Assembly: GCF_949987535.1 (NCBI RefSeq)
Contig: NC_080082.1
Coordinates: 47,468,374-47,532,373, forward strand
Origin: Balaenoptera acutorostrata
Lineage: Eukaryota > Chordata > Mammalia > Artiodactyla > Balaenopteridae
DNA length: 64,000 nucleotides
Direction: 5' to 3'
Made by a program: the position numbers and the translations under genes. Below the pieces are notes generated by a model. The model saw only the letters and a program-made list of their open reading frames with translations, was not told the DNA's origin and ran no database searches. Each line of letters starts with the position of its first letter. Position 1 is the first letter of the stretch. Shown here piece by piece: positions 54,519-64,000 of this stretch.

Positions 54519-54929
54519 ATAAAATTTTCTCATACAAATTCCTAAATGTTAACCTTGAAAGTCAAGTGATGGGATTAGGAAAGCAGTTTATGGAATGGCA
54601 AGGCATTTCTGCCTCATCAATGAGAGAGTGTACTTCAGATGCCCAAGACAGATTCCAGCTAGAAGTCTGCACATGATTTGTAATGGACCTGGTCAACTAA
54701 ATACTCTTGAAAATACATGAAGTTCCAGAAAGCACCAGTCACAAGGTTAAGGAATCTTGGTATCCCAATTTCCCATGGTCAGAATAAAGAGCTAGGAAGG
54801 ACACAGCATTCTGTCCTTGTGCTCATCGTTTTTCCAGCAAAAATCCATTCTTCGGGAAGTGTCTCTTATAACACAAAAGTTTTCTCAATAGATTTTTTTA
54901 AAACACTCTAAGAAAACAAATAAGTTCAG
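54519..54929. other. Unassigned intergenic sequence
   Basis: No gene or repeat recognised. Confidence 0.35.
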
Positions 54930-55174
54930 AAATGGTGGATGCAAGGGAGCAATGCAGGAAGGAAGTGGAGACAGCATTGAGGATGTGGTCATGTAAGTCC
55001 CAACAGAGATGACCAAGACTAAGAAAGAGGCTGGAAGGAACTGATTTGAGATGGTAGAATCTTTAGGACTTAGTGACTGATTGATCGGGGGGAAAAAGGG
55101 TGACAGAGAGAATGGAACCTATGATAAGCCCCACCTCCATCATGTCTGGGAGAAGGTAGATGTGATATTGTCAT
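54930..55174 (+). repeat. Ancestral repeat, left part
   Basis: AGATGACCAAGACTAAGAAAG, TGGTAGAATCTTTAGGACTTAG TGACTG, GTGACAGAGAGAATGG: same unclassified family as 9,150-10,960. Continues at about 55,975. Confidence 0.55.
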
Positions 55175-55950
55175 TTACAATAAGAAATGTATATTTGGTC
55201 TTCATCCAGTTCCTGGCACAGAGTTCCTAAAACCATTGGAATTTCCTAAGTGATGAGAGTGATAGAAAGTGTCTTTTGTTACGTTAACGAGATGACTTGG
55301 AGGAAGCACCTAAAGATGGGGGCTGGTTGCCAAGGGAACCAATCAAGTGATTAAAGGGTTGGAAGTTTCAGTGCCACCCCCCTGACCTCTGCGGAGGAGA
55401 GGGGCTGGAGGTTGAATCAATCACCAATGGCCAATGATTGAATCAATCAAGCCTATGTAATGAAGCCTCCATAAAGACTCTAAAAAGACAGGGTTTGGAG
55501 AGCTTCTGGATTGGTGAACATGTGGAGATAAGGGGAGAATGGTACCCTAAGAGAGCATGGAAACTCCAAGCCCTTTCCTTTCCCAGACCTTGCTCTCCAC
55601 ATCTCTTCCATCTGGCTGTTCCTGAGTTATATCCTTTTATAATAAACTAGTAATCTAGAAAGTAAAATATTTTTCTACATTCTGTGAACCACTCTAGCCA
55701 AGTTAATCAAACCCAAGGAAGGGGTCATTGGAACCTCCCATCTACAGCCAGTCAGTCAGAATCACCAGTGACAAACTTTCAGTTGGCATCTGAAGGGTGG
55801 GGTGGTGGGGGTAGTCTTGTAGGACTGAGTCCTTAACCCGTGGGATCTGTTGTTGTCTCCAAGTAGATAGCGTCAGAATTCAGTGGAATTGTAGGACACC
55901 CATCTTGTGTTGGGGAATTGCTTGAAATTGTGTGAAAAACACATAGGAAT
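55175..55950 (+). repeat. Old retroviral-type LTR
   Basis: Sense LTR: GTCATTTACAATAAGAAATG, AGTTCCTGGCACAGAGTTCC, GGCTGGTTGCCAAGGGAACC, CACCAATGGCCAATGATTG, CCTATGTAATGAAGCCTCC, polyadenylation-type TATCCTTTTATAATAAACTAG, then GTAGGACTGAGTCCTTAACC and TGTAGGACACCC. Inserted in the ancestral repeat. Same family as 34,200-35,080, opposite orientation. Retroviral class not resolved. Confidence 0.65.
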
Positions 55951-55968
55951 TGGTGTCAGAATTGGAGT
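55951..55968 (+). other. tRNA-Leu-type primer-binding-site-like sequence
   Basis: TGGTGTCAGAATTGGAGT directly follows the LTR. Its first 11 bases equal the complement of a tRNA-Leu 3' end as used by ERV-L-type elements; the rest has diverged. This suggests the copy kept a few bases of internal sequence instead of being an exact solo LTR. Could be chance. Confidence 0.45.
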
Positions 55969-55974
55969 AGATAA

Positions 55975-56420
55975 GGAGTCTGGTTTCAAACTTGAAGGAT
56001 TTGAGACACCTACGGAAGATCCATGTAGAGAGAAATCCTATAAACAACTGGATCTTCTCCTGGGAGTTCAGGAGCAAGATGGGGATAGAGACACAGTTTT
56101 TGGAGCTATCAGCATCACTGGTGGTACATGAAACCCTGGGGAGAAATGAGAATATCCAAAGATGCTCAGGGAGAGAAGATGGCTAAGGACAGAGCTGGGC
56201 GAGGGGGTCTCAACCTGGGCATCCAGCAGGTGGAGAAGAACCCAGCAAGAGACTGAGAAGAAACAGTGAGGGCAGCGAAGGAGGAAGCCCTAGTGCTGCA
56301 GAACAGAAAGTGAAGAGAGTGGTCAGCAGGTTCTCAGAGCTCAGGTGTTGGGTAAAGTGAGAAAAATCCCATTGCATTTGGCAATCAAGAGTTATTGGCT
56401 CTGTCTGAGCCATTTGTCAG
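55975..56420 (+). repeat. Ancestral repeat, right part
   Basis: TTTGGAGCTATCAGCATCACTGG, AAACCCTGGGGAGAAATGAG and GGAGAAGAACCCAGCAAGAG continue the family interrupted by the LTR. Confidence 0.5.
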
Positions 56421-56865
56421 ATCAAACCTAGAAATTATCCTTAATTCCTCTTTATCCTTTACACTCCACATTGAATTCATCAATGGTTTTACTCCCAAAA
56501 TGTAACTCAGATTCATCTACTTCTCCTATTACCACCATCATGACCCTGATCCTGGACAGCTATCGTTTCCGGCCTGGACTTAGCTCTCTATAACAACGTC
56601 TATCACCAATATTAAATGGGACATTGGTTTGAATTCTGTGAATAGACTTCCATGTTATTTGTTTTCATATCCATGAAACTAAGGAGACACTGAAATAAGG
56701 AAATTTCCATCTATTTCTAATATGATAAATAAACCAGCATCAGCATGGTGGGGATACACTAGGGACATTCCCACTAGAATCATAAAGAAAACAAGGGTGC
56801 CCCATCACCCCTATTACATACCATTGTCTTGGTAGCACTAGCCAAGCAGTTAGTTGATAGAAATT
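56421..56865. other. Unassigned intergenic sequence
   Basis: 56,680-56,840 may include diverged L1 (CAAGGGTGCCCCATCACCCC, TAGCACTAGCCAAGCAGTTAG). No gene. Confidence 0.4.
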
Positions 56866-57064
56866 AGAAGCATAAAAATTAAACTAAAAATAGAGCCCCC
56901 GTATGATCCATCAGTCCCACTCCTGGGCATATATCCAGGGAAAAATATAATTCGAAAAGATACATGCACCCCAATGTTCATTGCAGCACTATTTACGATA
57001 GCCAAGACATGGAAGCAACCTAAATGTCTGTCAACAGAGGAACAGATAAAGAAGATGTGGTACA

Positions 57065-57269
57065 GAGTTTTTAAGAAACATTCTAAAATTTCCTAAACTC
57101 TTCCAAGGCAATAAGCTTTTAACCCCAATATATCCTATTAACTTGCAATGCTCTCACTATAAAGAGTTTGTGCTAAAATGGGAAGATAAGTGAAATAAAA
57201 TTTGGGAATCAAGAAAAAAAATAATTTCACAATATATACATATGTCAAGACATGCTGTACACCTTAATC

Positions 57270-57303
<34 letters not shown>

Positions 57304-57784
57304 AACAGTAGTATAATTCAATACATTTGATTAAAGTTCAAAAATAAGCTAAGTTAATTTACAATGTTCCAAATCAGTATAACCCTGAAGGGAATAGTAA
57401 TAGTGATTGGAAGGGAAATTCTGTGGTGTGGTTAATGTTTTTCTTTTTTAAATTTTATTGGAGTATAGTTGATTTACAGTGTTGTGTTAGTTTCAGGTTG
57501 TACACCTTACTCTTATAGAGTGCTGCATGTCAATTATTTCTCAATAAAACTGGAAGAAAAAAATACATTAGGGGGATAGAGCTCATGTAACAAAATAAAC
57601 AAAAAACTAAAAAAAAAAAAGTGGAAATTTTTTAAGGTAGTGGATGTGTCTATTGCCTTGATGGCATCACGGGTGAACACATATGTCCAAACTCACCAAG
57701 AGGTATACTTTAAATGTCTGTAATTTTTTGCATATAAATTATACCCCAGTAAAGCTACAAAATAAACAAACTCACACACACAAA
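57065..57784 (+). repeat. Retro-insert within the L1
   Basis: Flanked by AAGATGTGGTACA at 57,052-57,064 and 57,785-57,797. Ends in an A/C-rich tail (CAAAATAAACAAACTCACAC ACACAAAA). Contents: unrecognised sequence 57,065-57,230, a (TG)n at 57,272-57,300, a short antisense L1 3' UTR piece at about 57,450-57,500, an L1-type tail to 57,560 and a second L1-type tail near 57,640-57,770. No coding frame. Confidence 0.75.
57272..57300 (+). repeat. (TG)n microsatellite
   Basis: About 14 TG units inside the retro-insert. Confidence 0.93.
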
Positions 57785-58424
57785 AAGATGTGGTACATAT
57801 ATACAATGGAATATTACTCAGCCATAAAAAAGAACAAGATAATGCCATTTGCAGCAACATGGATAGACCTAGAGATTGTCATACTGAGTGAAGTCAGACA
57901 GAGAAAGATGAATATCATATGATACTGCTTATATGTGGAATCTTTAAAAAAGGGTACAAATGAACTTATTTATAAAACAGAAATAGAGTCACAGATGTAG
58001 AAAACAAACTTATGGTTACCAGGGGGTAAGGGGGGGAAGGATAAACTGGAAGATTGCGACTGACATATACACACTGCTATATATAAAATAGATAACTAAT
58101 AAGGACCTACTGTATAGCACAGGGAACTCTACTCAATACTCTGTAATGACCTATATGGGAAAAGAATCTAAAAAAGAGTAGATATATGTATATGTGTAAC
58201 TGATTCACTTTGCTGTACACCTGAAACTAACAAAACATTGTAAATCAACTATACTCCAATAAAAAGTTTTTTTAAAAAAGAAGCATAAAAATTAGAAAGG
58301 AGGAGATATACTATCATTATTTGGAGATGATGTGATTGGAAAATTCAAGGGAATGAATTGAAAAAATGTAAGAATCCAATAAGAATTCAGTAAGTACCTA
58401 CCAGATGTGTGAGTGAAGTCATCT

Positions 58425-58612
58425 TAGACCATTCAGCCCCATTGGACCACAGGTAACTACAACCACTTGAGTGAGCCCAGATGAGACCAGCAGAAGAACC
58501 ACCCAGCTGAGGCCAGCCCAAATGACTGATCCACAGAATCATGAACAAACAAAAGGGTGGTTGCTATAAGGCACTATGTTTTGGGGTGGTTTGTTATACA
58601 GCAATAGGTAAC
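58425..58612 (+). repeat. MLT1-type LTR 3' part
   Basis: AGACCAGCAGAAGAACCACCC AGCTGAGGCC, ATCCACAGAATCATGAAC, GGTGGTTTGTTATACAGC AATAGG. Only the 3' portion is recognisable. The next LTR begins directly after it. Confidence 0.75.
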
Positions 58613-58615
58613 TAT

Positions 58616-58766
58616 GTTTGTGTCTCACCAAAATTCATATGCTGAAGCCTAATCCCCAATGTAATGGTATTTGGAGGTGGGGCCTTTGGGGGAGTAATTA
58701 GGTCATGAGGGTGGAGCCCTCATGAATGGGATTATAAGAAGAGACAGGAGAGAGTTTGTGTCCTCA

Positions 58767-58811
<45 letters not shown>

Positions 58812-59012
58812 CACCCCCCTCTCTCTACTATGTAAGGACACAGCAAGAAGGCAGTCATCTGCAAACCAGGAAGAGGGTCCTCACCAGACACTGATTCTGC
58901 CAGCACCTTGATCTTGGACTTCCGGCCTCCACAATTGTGAGAAATAAATGTCCGTTGTTTAAGCCACCCTGTCTGTGGTATTCCATTATAGCAGCCTGAA
59001 CTGACTACAACA
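58616..59012 (+). repeat. MaLR (MLT1A/MST-type) LTR
   Basis: Sense: AAATTCATATGCTGAAGCC, GGTATTTGGAGGTGGGGCC, GTCATGAGGGTGGAGCCC, then a (TC)n expansion at 58,771-58,812, then CCAGACACTGATTCTGCC, GTGAGAAATAAATGTCCG and CTGACTACAACAG. Best preserved MaLR LTR in the window. Confidence 0.93.
58771..58812 (+). repeat. (TC)n microsatellite inside the LTR
   Basis: About twenty TC units with one TT interruption, in the middle of an LTR that normally lacks such a run. Confidence 0.93.
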
Positions 59013-59319
59013 GTAGTTAATCCTGTATCTCAGTTTTTAAGTTACAGGGTATCAAAGATGGATTGTGACTCAGGTAGAAGAGGAATAAACATCACCTAAA
59101 GATGGATAAAGTGACAAACAGGCTTTTGAACCCGTTTTTGAGGACCAAGGAGTATGTGCTTTGATTCTATGAGGGATAGTTGCATCCTGTCAAGTGAAAT
59201 CATGATTCTGCTACTGTTTTTAAGAACGGGTAAACGAAGTGAGTATGGATGCCAAGATGAGAAAGGTGGAGTGTGTTAGATTTTTTTCAGCTTGGCAGCT
59301 TCTATTTCTCCATCAGCAA
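59013..59319. other. Unassigned intergenic sequence
   Basis: No gene seen. Confidence 0.4.
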
Positions 59320-59890
59320 TAGCCACCAAAATTACAAAAGTATATCCCTTATGACATGGTGATCCCACTTTGGCATTTTATTCTACATTTATTCTACATT
59401 TTATTCTATTCTAGTATTCACACCAGTGTACATATGTGAAAATGTATCTCTTCAAGGGTGATCATTGTAGCATTGTTTGCAGTAGCAAGGGACAAGAAAC
59501 AATCTAAAGTTTGTCAAAAGTTAAATAAGATATGGTAAGTTCATATAGTAGAGTACTATGCAGCTGTAATAAAGAATGAAAATAACAAAACTCTGTGTGT
59601 ATTAATATGGAAAGATATCTAAGACATTGATAGGTAAAAAGGGCAAGATACAGAACCATAGGTAGAATATGGTCTCTTGTATAGCAAGGAAGAAAAATAA
59701 AATATATATTTTATATTTTTATGTATGCATAAATATTCTCTAGAAGGGTATAGAAAAAACCAATGGTAGAGGGGAATTGAGGCAGAAACAGAGCAGATGG
59801 GAGTAAGGATGGAAAGAAATTTCTTTATATACTTTTTTAAAAAATCATGTGAACATACTTCTGTTTAAAAATTAAACATGCACAAAAATT
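59320..59890 (+). repeat. Old L1: late ORF2 and 3' UTR
   Basis: GTAGCATTGTTTGCAGTAGC, AACAATCTAAAGTTTGTC, AGAGTACTATGCAGCTG, AATATGGAAAGATATCTAAG and a long AT-rich tail are typical of old sense L1. A small ATTTTATTCTAC tandem repeat lies at about 59,375-59,415. Confidence 0.75.
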
Positions 59891-60039
59891 AATTATGCAT
59901 TGTTTTAAGAAAAGCAAGTATTATTACAATGATAATGACATTAGTTTAAAAATATAATTGCAACTAAATTTATTCTTTTTACGTAAAATTCATTTAACTT
60001 ATGGAGAAAAAGAGCCACACTGATTTGGCCAGCTCTCGT
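59891..60039. other. Short unassigned stretch
   Basis: AT-rich. Confidence 0.4.
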
Positions 60040-61330
60040 CCCTCAAACTTTAATTTCAGCCATTTTCAAAACTGCAGAAAATATGAAATAATAGCATGTT
60101 AAACAGCCATATGGCCTTCTTCTAGATTCACTACTTGTTAATATTTTGCCACATTTGCTTTATCAGTCTCTCTATACACATGTACACAAGCAATTCACAC
60201 ATTTTTTTTTGGCTAAATTATCTGAGAATTAGTTGTAGACATCATGACACTTTAATCCTTATGTATTTCAACATGTAGCTCCTAGAACAAAGACACAAAA
60301 ACACAAGTTATGGCCATCAAGAAATTTATTATTAACTAATAAATAGCCCATGTTTAAATTTCCCAGATTGTCCCAATTGTGCCGTTTATACTCATTTTTT
60401 CTTATCCTAGATCCAGCCAACGATCACACATTGCATGTAGTTGTTTTGTCTCTTTACTCTCTTTTAATCCAGAACAGTTCCCCAAATCTCTCTTGGCCTT
60501 TCTTGACACTGACACTTTTGAAGAATCCAGGCCTGTTGTTTTGCAAGAAGTCTTTAAATTTGGATTTGGATTCCTCATGACTAGACTCAGTTAAACATCT
60601 TTGGCAATGATTATCACAGGTGATGTTATGCCCTTCATCAGAAGACTTATGGTATCAGCTGGTCCCATCATTGGTGATAAAGTTTGATCACTTAGTTAAG
60701 GTGGCATCTACCAGATTTCTCTGTTGTAATGACCCTTTTTCCCCTTTGTAATTAATAAGCCTTCAGGGGTGATACTTTGAGATTGTGTGACTATCCTGTT
60801 GCAACAACATATTACACAATGGTTTAGCATCCATTGATAAGTTTTATCTGAATCAATTATAAAGTTTGTTGCAAAAAGTGATTTTCTAGTTTTACCATTT
60901 CTTCTACATTTACTAGGTGCCACTCTTTTTTATAGGGTAGGGTATGAGGGGCAGTATTATTCTGCCTCAAACTATTTTTTATTAAATGTGTTATAATCCA
61001 TTACTGTCATCATTCGCTATGCTCAAATTGTCTCAGGTTTGCCCAGTGCTGATACCTACAAGTTAGCTCCTGTGTCCTTTTGCCACATTCCCATCCATTT
61101 TGGAGCATGTCCTTGCATTCGGGAACAAGATATTCCAGCCTCAGTTTGCACATTTTCTGCTCCAGACCTGAAATTCACTATTTTCCAAGAAGCTTTGTTT
61201 CCTTTCAGTAGGGAGTGGTATTTAGAGACCACAGTCCGGATGCCAGGGGTTTTCACTGCTTCTGGTCCTCTTTTTACCTACTCACTCTGGTAAAGAGCTG
61301 GTCTTTGTTGTTTAATCAGCTCTCATTCAT
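60040..61330 (-). repeat. Old antisense L1 3' region
   Basis: GTTAATATTTTGCCACATTTGC, CCCATGTTTAAATTTCCC AGATTGTCCC, AAGAATCCAGGCCTGTTG, GGCATCTACCAGATTTC and AGTAGGGAGTGGTATTTAGAG match the type of old antisense L1 also seen at 13,540-14,050 and 41,719. Open frames here are incidental. Confidence 0.6.
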
Positions 61331-63142
61331 TTCTCTACCCCACCCTCATTTTCTTTTCCCCCTTCTTTGGCATCAAGTCCTTGGCAAAATGTTGGAAGCT
61401 CTGAAGATTAGAAAATGTGGACCTAGATGGTACAACATTTGAAGGGAGACAACATCTTCATTTCTTTCCCAGCGTGTCCCCTCAAGCTGAAACAGGTTAT
61501 AACTGAACTATGTTAAGGATTATCTATGAAGAAAGGAAGCAGGCAGCAGTTTTCCATTCAGATCTTTTTCTGCTTGAGAGTAAAGAACTCACCTTTAGGA
61601 GGAATTTCATCTAATACAAATATGATTTGAATTTTAAAAGTCTATGTCTAATTACTACTTATGACTATGGTAAAAATTGATTTTATATACTGTAATTGTG
61701 TGATTTGAATATGTAATAAAAAATGCAAAGCTTGATGCCTTTGATTTTCATTTCCATAACCAAAGCTTCTCAGTTCACATATTTCAGTGGTTTCTGGGTT
61801 GAAACACCTTTTTCTAATTAGCAATCAAGATGTGCACCGTAGTTCAAGACCTCCTCAGGGTTTGAACCACCCTGCATAATGCATTTTATTCCATATCATG
61901 ATTATGCTTGGCTCTTTGCTGAACTGGTCATTACCTTGGCCACAGAAAGACATCCCACAGGGAGTCTGTTCCTGAATTCTTAAGTGGCCTAAGATTTGCA
62001 TCACCCTGGCAGGTAAAAGGGTCAAATTTAACCACCAACTAGCAAACATTTTCAGAAGACAAAAAAGTAAGTTACAGTTTGCAATGACTGAAGCTGTACC
62101 CTAATGTTTTAATAAAAATATTTTTATACATGAAGAACTTGAGTTCTCTGAGGACACCACAGAAATCACCACATGATTCTACAAGACCAAGGACAAGCCA
62201 TGAGGTCCCTGGCCTGTGAAAACCAACCGGCCACCCCAACACCTCTCTTCAAGGTCAACCTTTGTTGTGCTGTATATCAACATTCATAAGATATATGGGC
62301 AGCCACCAAAAACTCAAAGCAAGGCTCCACCAAAAATGGGAAACTGCTGGTTCACTGGGAAGCCTAACGGTGACTACGACTTAAACTGCTTATGTGCCTT
62401 AAGCATTTCAGGAGCAACCCTTCCCTCAGGTCAAAGGAAACTATGCCCAGGCTTCAAGTGAGCTCTGTAAGCCCAGACCCCCACCCCAGTCCAGAGGTTC
62501 CCCCTACCCCAACCCCTCCCCACAGCTCTCTTCATGTCTGGCACTCTCTTTGGTTCACAACTGTTTGCCACTTCCTGTGTTTTGCCTTATATTTTTGCTA
62601 TATTACTTTTGTCTCCCCAAGTCAATTATGTAGTCCGTCACCAACAAAGAAGCACGTAATACTGTCTTCAATATCTCTATGCCATTCTCTGAAAATAAGC
62701 ACTCTTGTTCTGTGGTTGTGATCATTGTTAAGGGTGTGAAATACAGAAAGCTTGTGTTTGGGTTTTGCATGGACCTAGGAAAAACAAACTCGAGGGTTTT
62801 TCCCCCCTGAAGTCAACTATGGTTACAATGAAAACCGTCATTTCTTTATTTCAGTTCCTCCTCACCCACCCAACAGAATGCCCCCCGACTCTGCCTGCCA
62901 TAAGAATCCTGTAGGAAAGTGCCATGATACACCAGACAAATAGAGAAAACAATAGAGTGGATATAGGACATTTGAAAAATATAAACCAATAAATCTATTA
63001 ATTTCTGTATTTTTTTAAACAGAAAAAAAACACTATCATTTCAAATGTCCATGGTACATATAAAATAGTAATTATATACCAAGCTACAAATAAAACCTAA
63101 ATCAATCCCCCCAAATAACAGTGCACATACTCTTATGACCAC
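61331..63142. other. Unassigned intergenic sequence
   Basis: No repeat recognised across most of this 1.8 kb and no credible exon. The 109-codon plus frame at 62,392-62,721 has no domain and no splice context. AT-rich in parts (61,640-61,740). Confidence 0.35.
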
Positions 63143-63164
63143 CAAAAAAAAAAAAAAAAAAAAA
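63143..63164 (+). repeat. Poly(A) run
   Basis: About 22 A, with no retroelement body recognised directly upstream. Confidence 0.85.
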
Positions 63165-63379
63165 GATGGCTTAAACCAAAAAATGAATAAATAAAATCTA
63201 ATGACTTGTAAACTGAAAGTCATTCTCCTGGTCAAATTGAAAATAAACAAAAGTCACCATCTTATAAATAAAGGACAGTAAGAGTAACATATGTCAAAAT
63301 TTGTCAGATGGGGACATAGTTATACTCAGAAAAAATTGCTGTCTACACTGAAGAACAAAACCATGATATTTTATACCTC

Positions 63380-63795
63380 CTTCCATTACGAGGTAGAGTT
63401 TGTTTACACAGCCCTTGGACCTGGGTTATCCTCTGACTTACTTTGGGTAGTAGAATGTGTGAGAGTGATTTTGTGTGAATTCCTAAGCGTGGCAATTTCA
63501 ATTTTTTCTCTCTTGGCATGCTGCCTCCATACTGCCACTTAAGGAAACTTCTAGCCCACTGAGGATGAGAGACCATGTGCAGGAGAACCAAGGGGCCAGC
63601 ACTAACTGCCGGACACCTAAGCGGCGCCTCCTGGACCTTCCAGCCCAGCTGACCTGCCCCCATAACTGATCCCAAGTGAAATCAGCAGAGGAACCACCTA
63701 AACAACCTAAAAAAATCATAAGATACAATAAAGTGTTGACATTTTGAGCCATAAATTTTAGGGTGATTTGTTATGCAGCAATAGTTAGCAGATGA
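63380..63795 (+). repeat. MLT1-type LTR
   Basis: Sense: TTATCCTCTGACTTACTTTG, CTTGGCATGCTGCCTCCATAC, GCACTAACTGCCGGACACC, AATCAGCAGAGGAACCACC, TAGGGTGATTTGTTATGCAGC AATAG. Same group as 40,880 and 58,425. The 84-110 codon minus frames here are LTR sequence. Confidence 0.75.
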
Positions 63796-64000
63796 TAACT
63801 TACTGCTTTTTTTATCACAAATCATGGAATTTTGAACTCATCATAAATAAATGAAGCAATTCTAGTGGGCTGCTGCTGTTTTGGCCAGTAACCCAAGTTG
63901 GTCCAATCAGTGAATCCCAGCACTTTTCTGGACACTCCCCTGGCACTTGGCTCCACCTGGCGGCAAGAAGGCTGCAGCAGGTCCAGCCTTCCAAAGTTCA
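63796..64000. other. Unassigned intergenic sequence to window end
   Basis: Nothing recognised. Confidence 0.4.

Larger units (their letters stand above)
56882..58278 (+). repeat. 5'-truncated L1 interrupted by a 720-base insert
   Basis: Outer TSD AGAAGCATAAAAATTA at 56,866-56,881 and 58,279-58,294, perfect. L1 part 1 (56,882-57,064) encodes YDPSVPLLGIYPG and WKQPKCLSTEEQIKKMW; part 2 (57,785-58,278) continues from GATGTGGTACATATATAC through [11 protein letters not shown] to the 3' UTR and CTCCAATAAAAAG. Together they form one ordinary ORF2-tail-plus-3'-UTR insertion. Confidence 0.9.

Noticed and set aside
60350..60594. 76- and 71-codon plus frames
   Set aside because: They sit in old antisense L1 and read it on the wrong strand.

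Overview
This is a vertebrate nuclear window, almost certainly from a cetacean. The evidence is about seventeen tRNA-derived SINEs of the CHR type (head reading GG(A/C)TTCCCTGGTGGCGCAGTGGTTAAGAATC, then repeated ACAACTACTGAGCC blocks and an AATAAATAAA tail), together with L1 copies whose 3' UTRs match the cetartiodactyl type. Species cannot be settled from sequence alone. There is no bacterial, plasmid or phage content and no CRISPR array.

Gene content is very low. Positions 1-623 are the end of an intron. Positions 624-785 are the last coding exon of a Dpy-19 family protein, read as DPY19L3, an ER-membrane protein tryptophan C-mannosyltransferase. Positions 786 to about 4390 are its long 3' UTR, ending at an AATAAA at 4365-4370. 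From about 4.4 kb to 64 kb I find no other credible exon. From memory of the human map this would be the interval between DPY19L3 and PDCD5. All open frames in that stretch are short and most lie inside repeats.

The remaining 60 kb is a layered repeat landscape. (a) Old layer: MIR and L2 fragments, an unclassified ancestral mammalian repeat at 9.15-10.95 kb and 54.9-56.4 kb, and degenerate antisense L1 at 12.9-16 kb, 27.1-27.9 kb, 32-33.7 kb, 41.7-42.2 kb, 47.1-48.3 kb and 60-61.3 kb. (b) Middle layer: MaLR/MLT1-type LTRs in both orientations, a second LTR family at 34.2-35.1 kb (minus) and 55.2-55.95 kb (plus), and a Tigger-like DNA element at 42.5 kb. (c) Young layer: 5'-truncated L1 at 20.5, 22.8, 24.5, 43.9 and 56.9 kb, three TG...CA-type ERV LTRs at 45.5, 47.3 and 49.4 kb, and CHR SINEs, many with clean target-site duplications (TSDs).

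The points most worth a second look are structural: an L1 nested in a SINE with both TSD pairs intact, a 720-bp retro-insert inside an L1, a 97-bp tandem duplication just past the gene, an AT-rich inverted repeat at 53.7 kb, a tRNA-Leu-type primer-binding-site-like sequence after an old LTR, an L1/SINE chimera at 42.3 kb, G-quadruplex motifs in L1 3' UTRs, and a few unique AT-rich blocks that could be conserved noncoding elements. I did not find a new biological system. Repeat family names come from recognition of consensus-like sequence, not from a database search.
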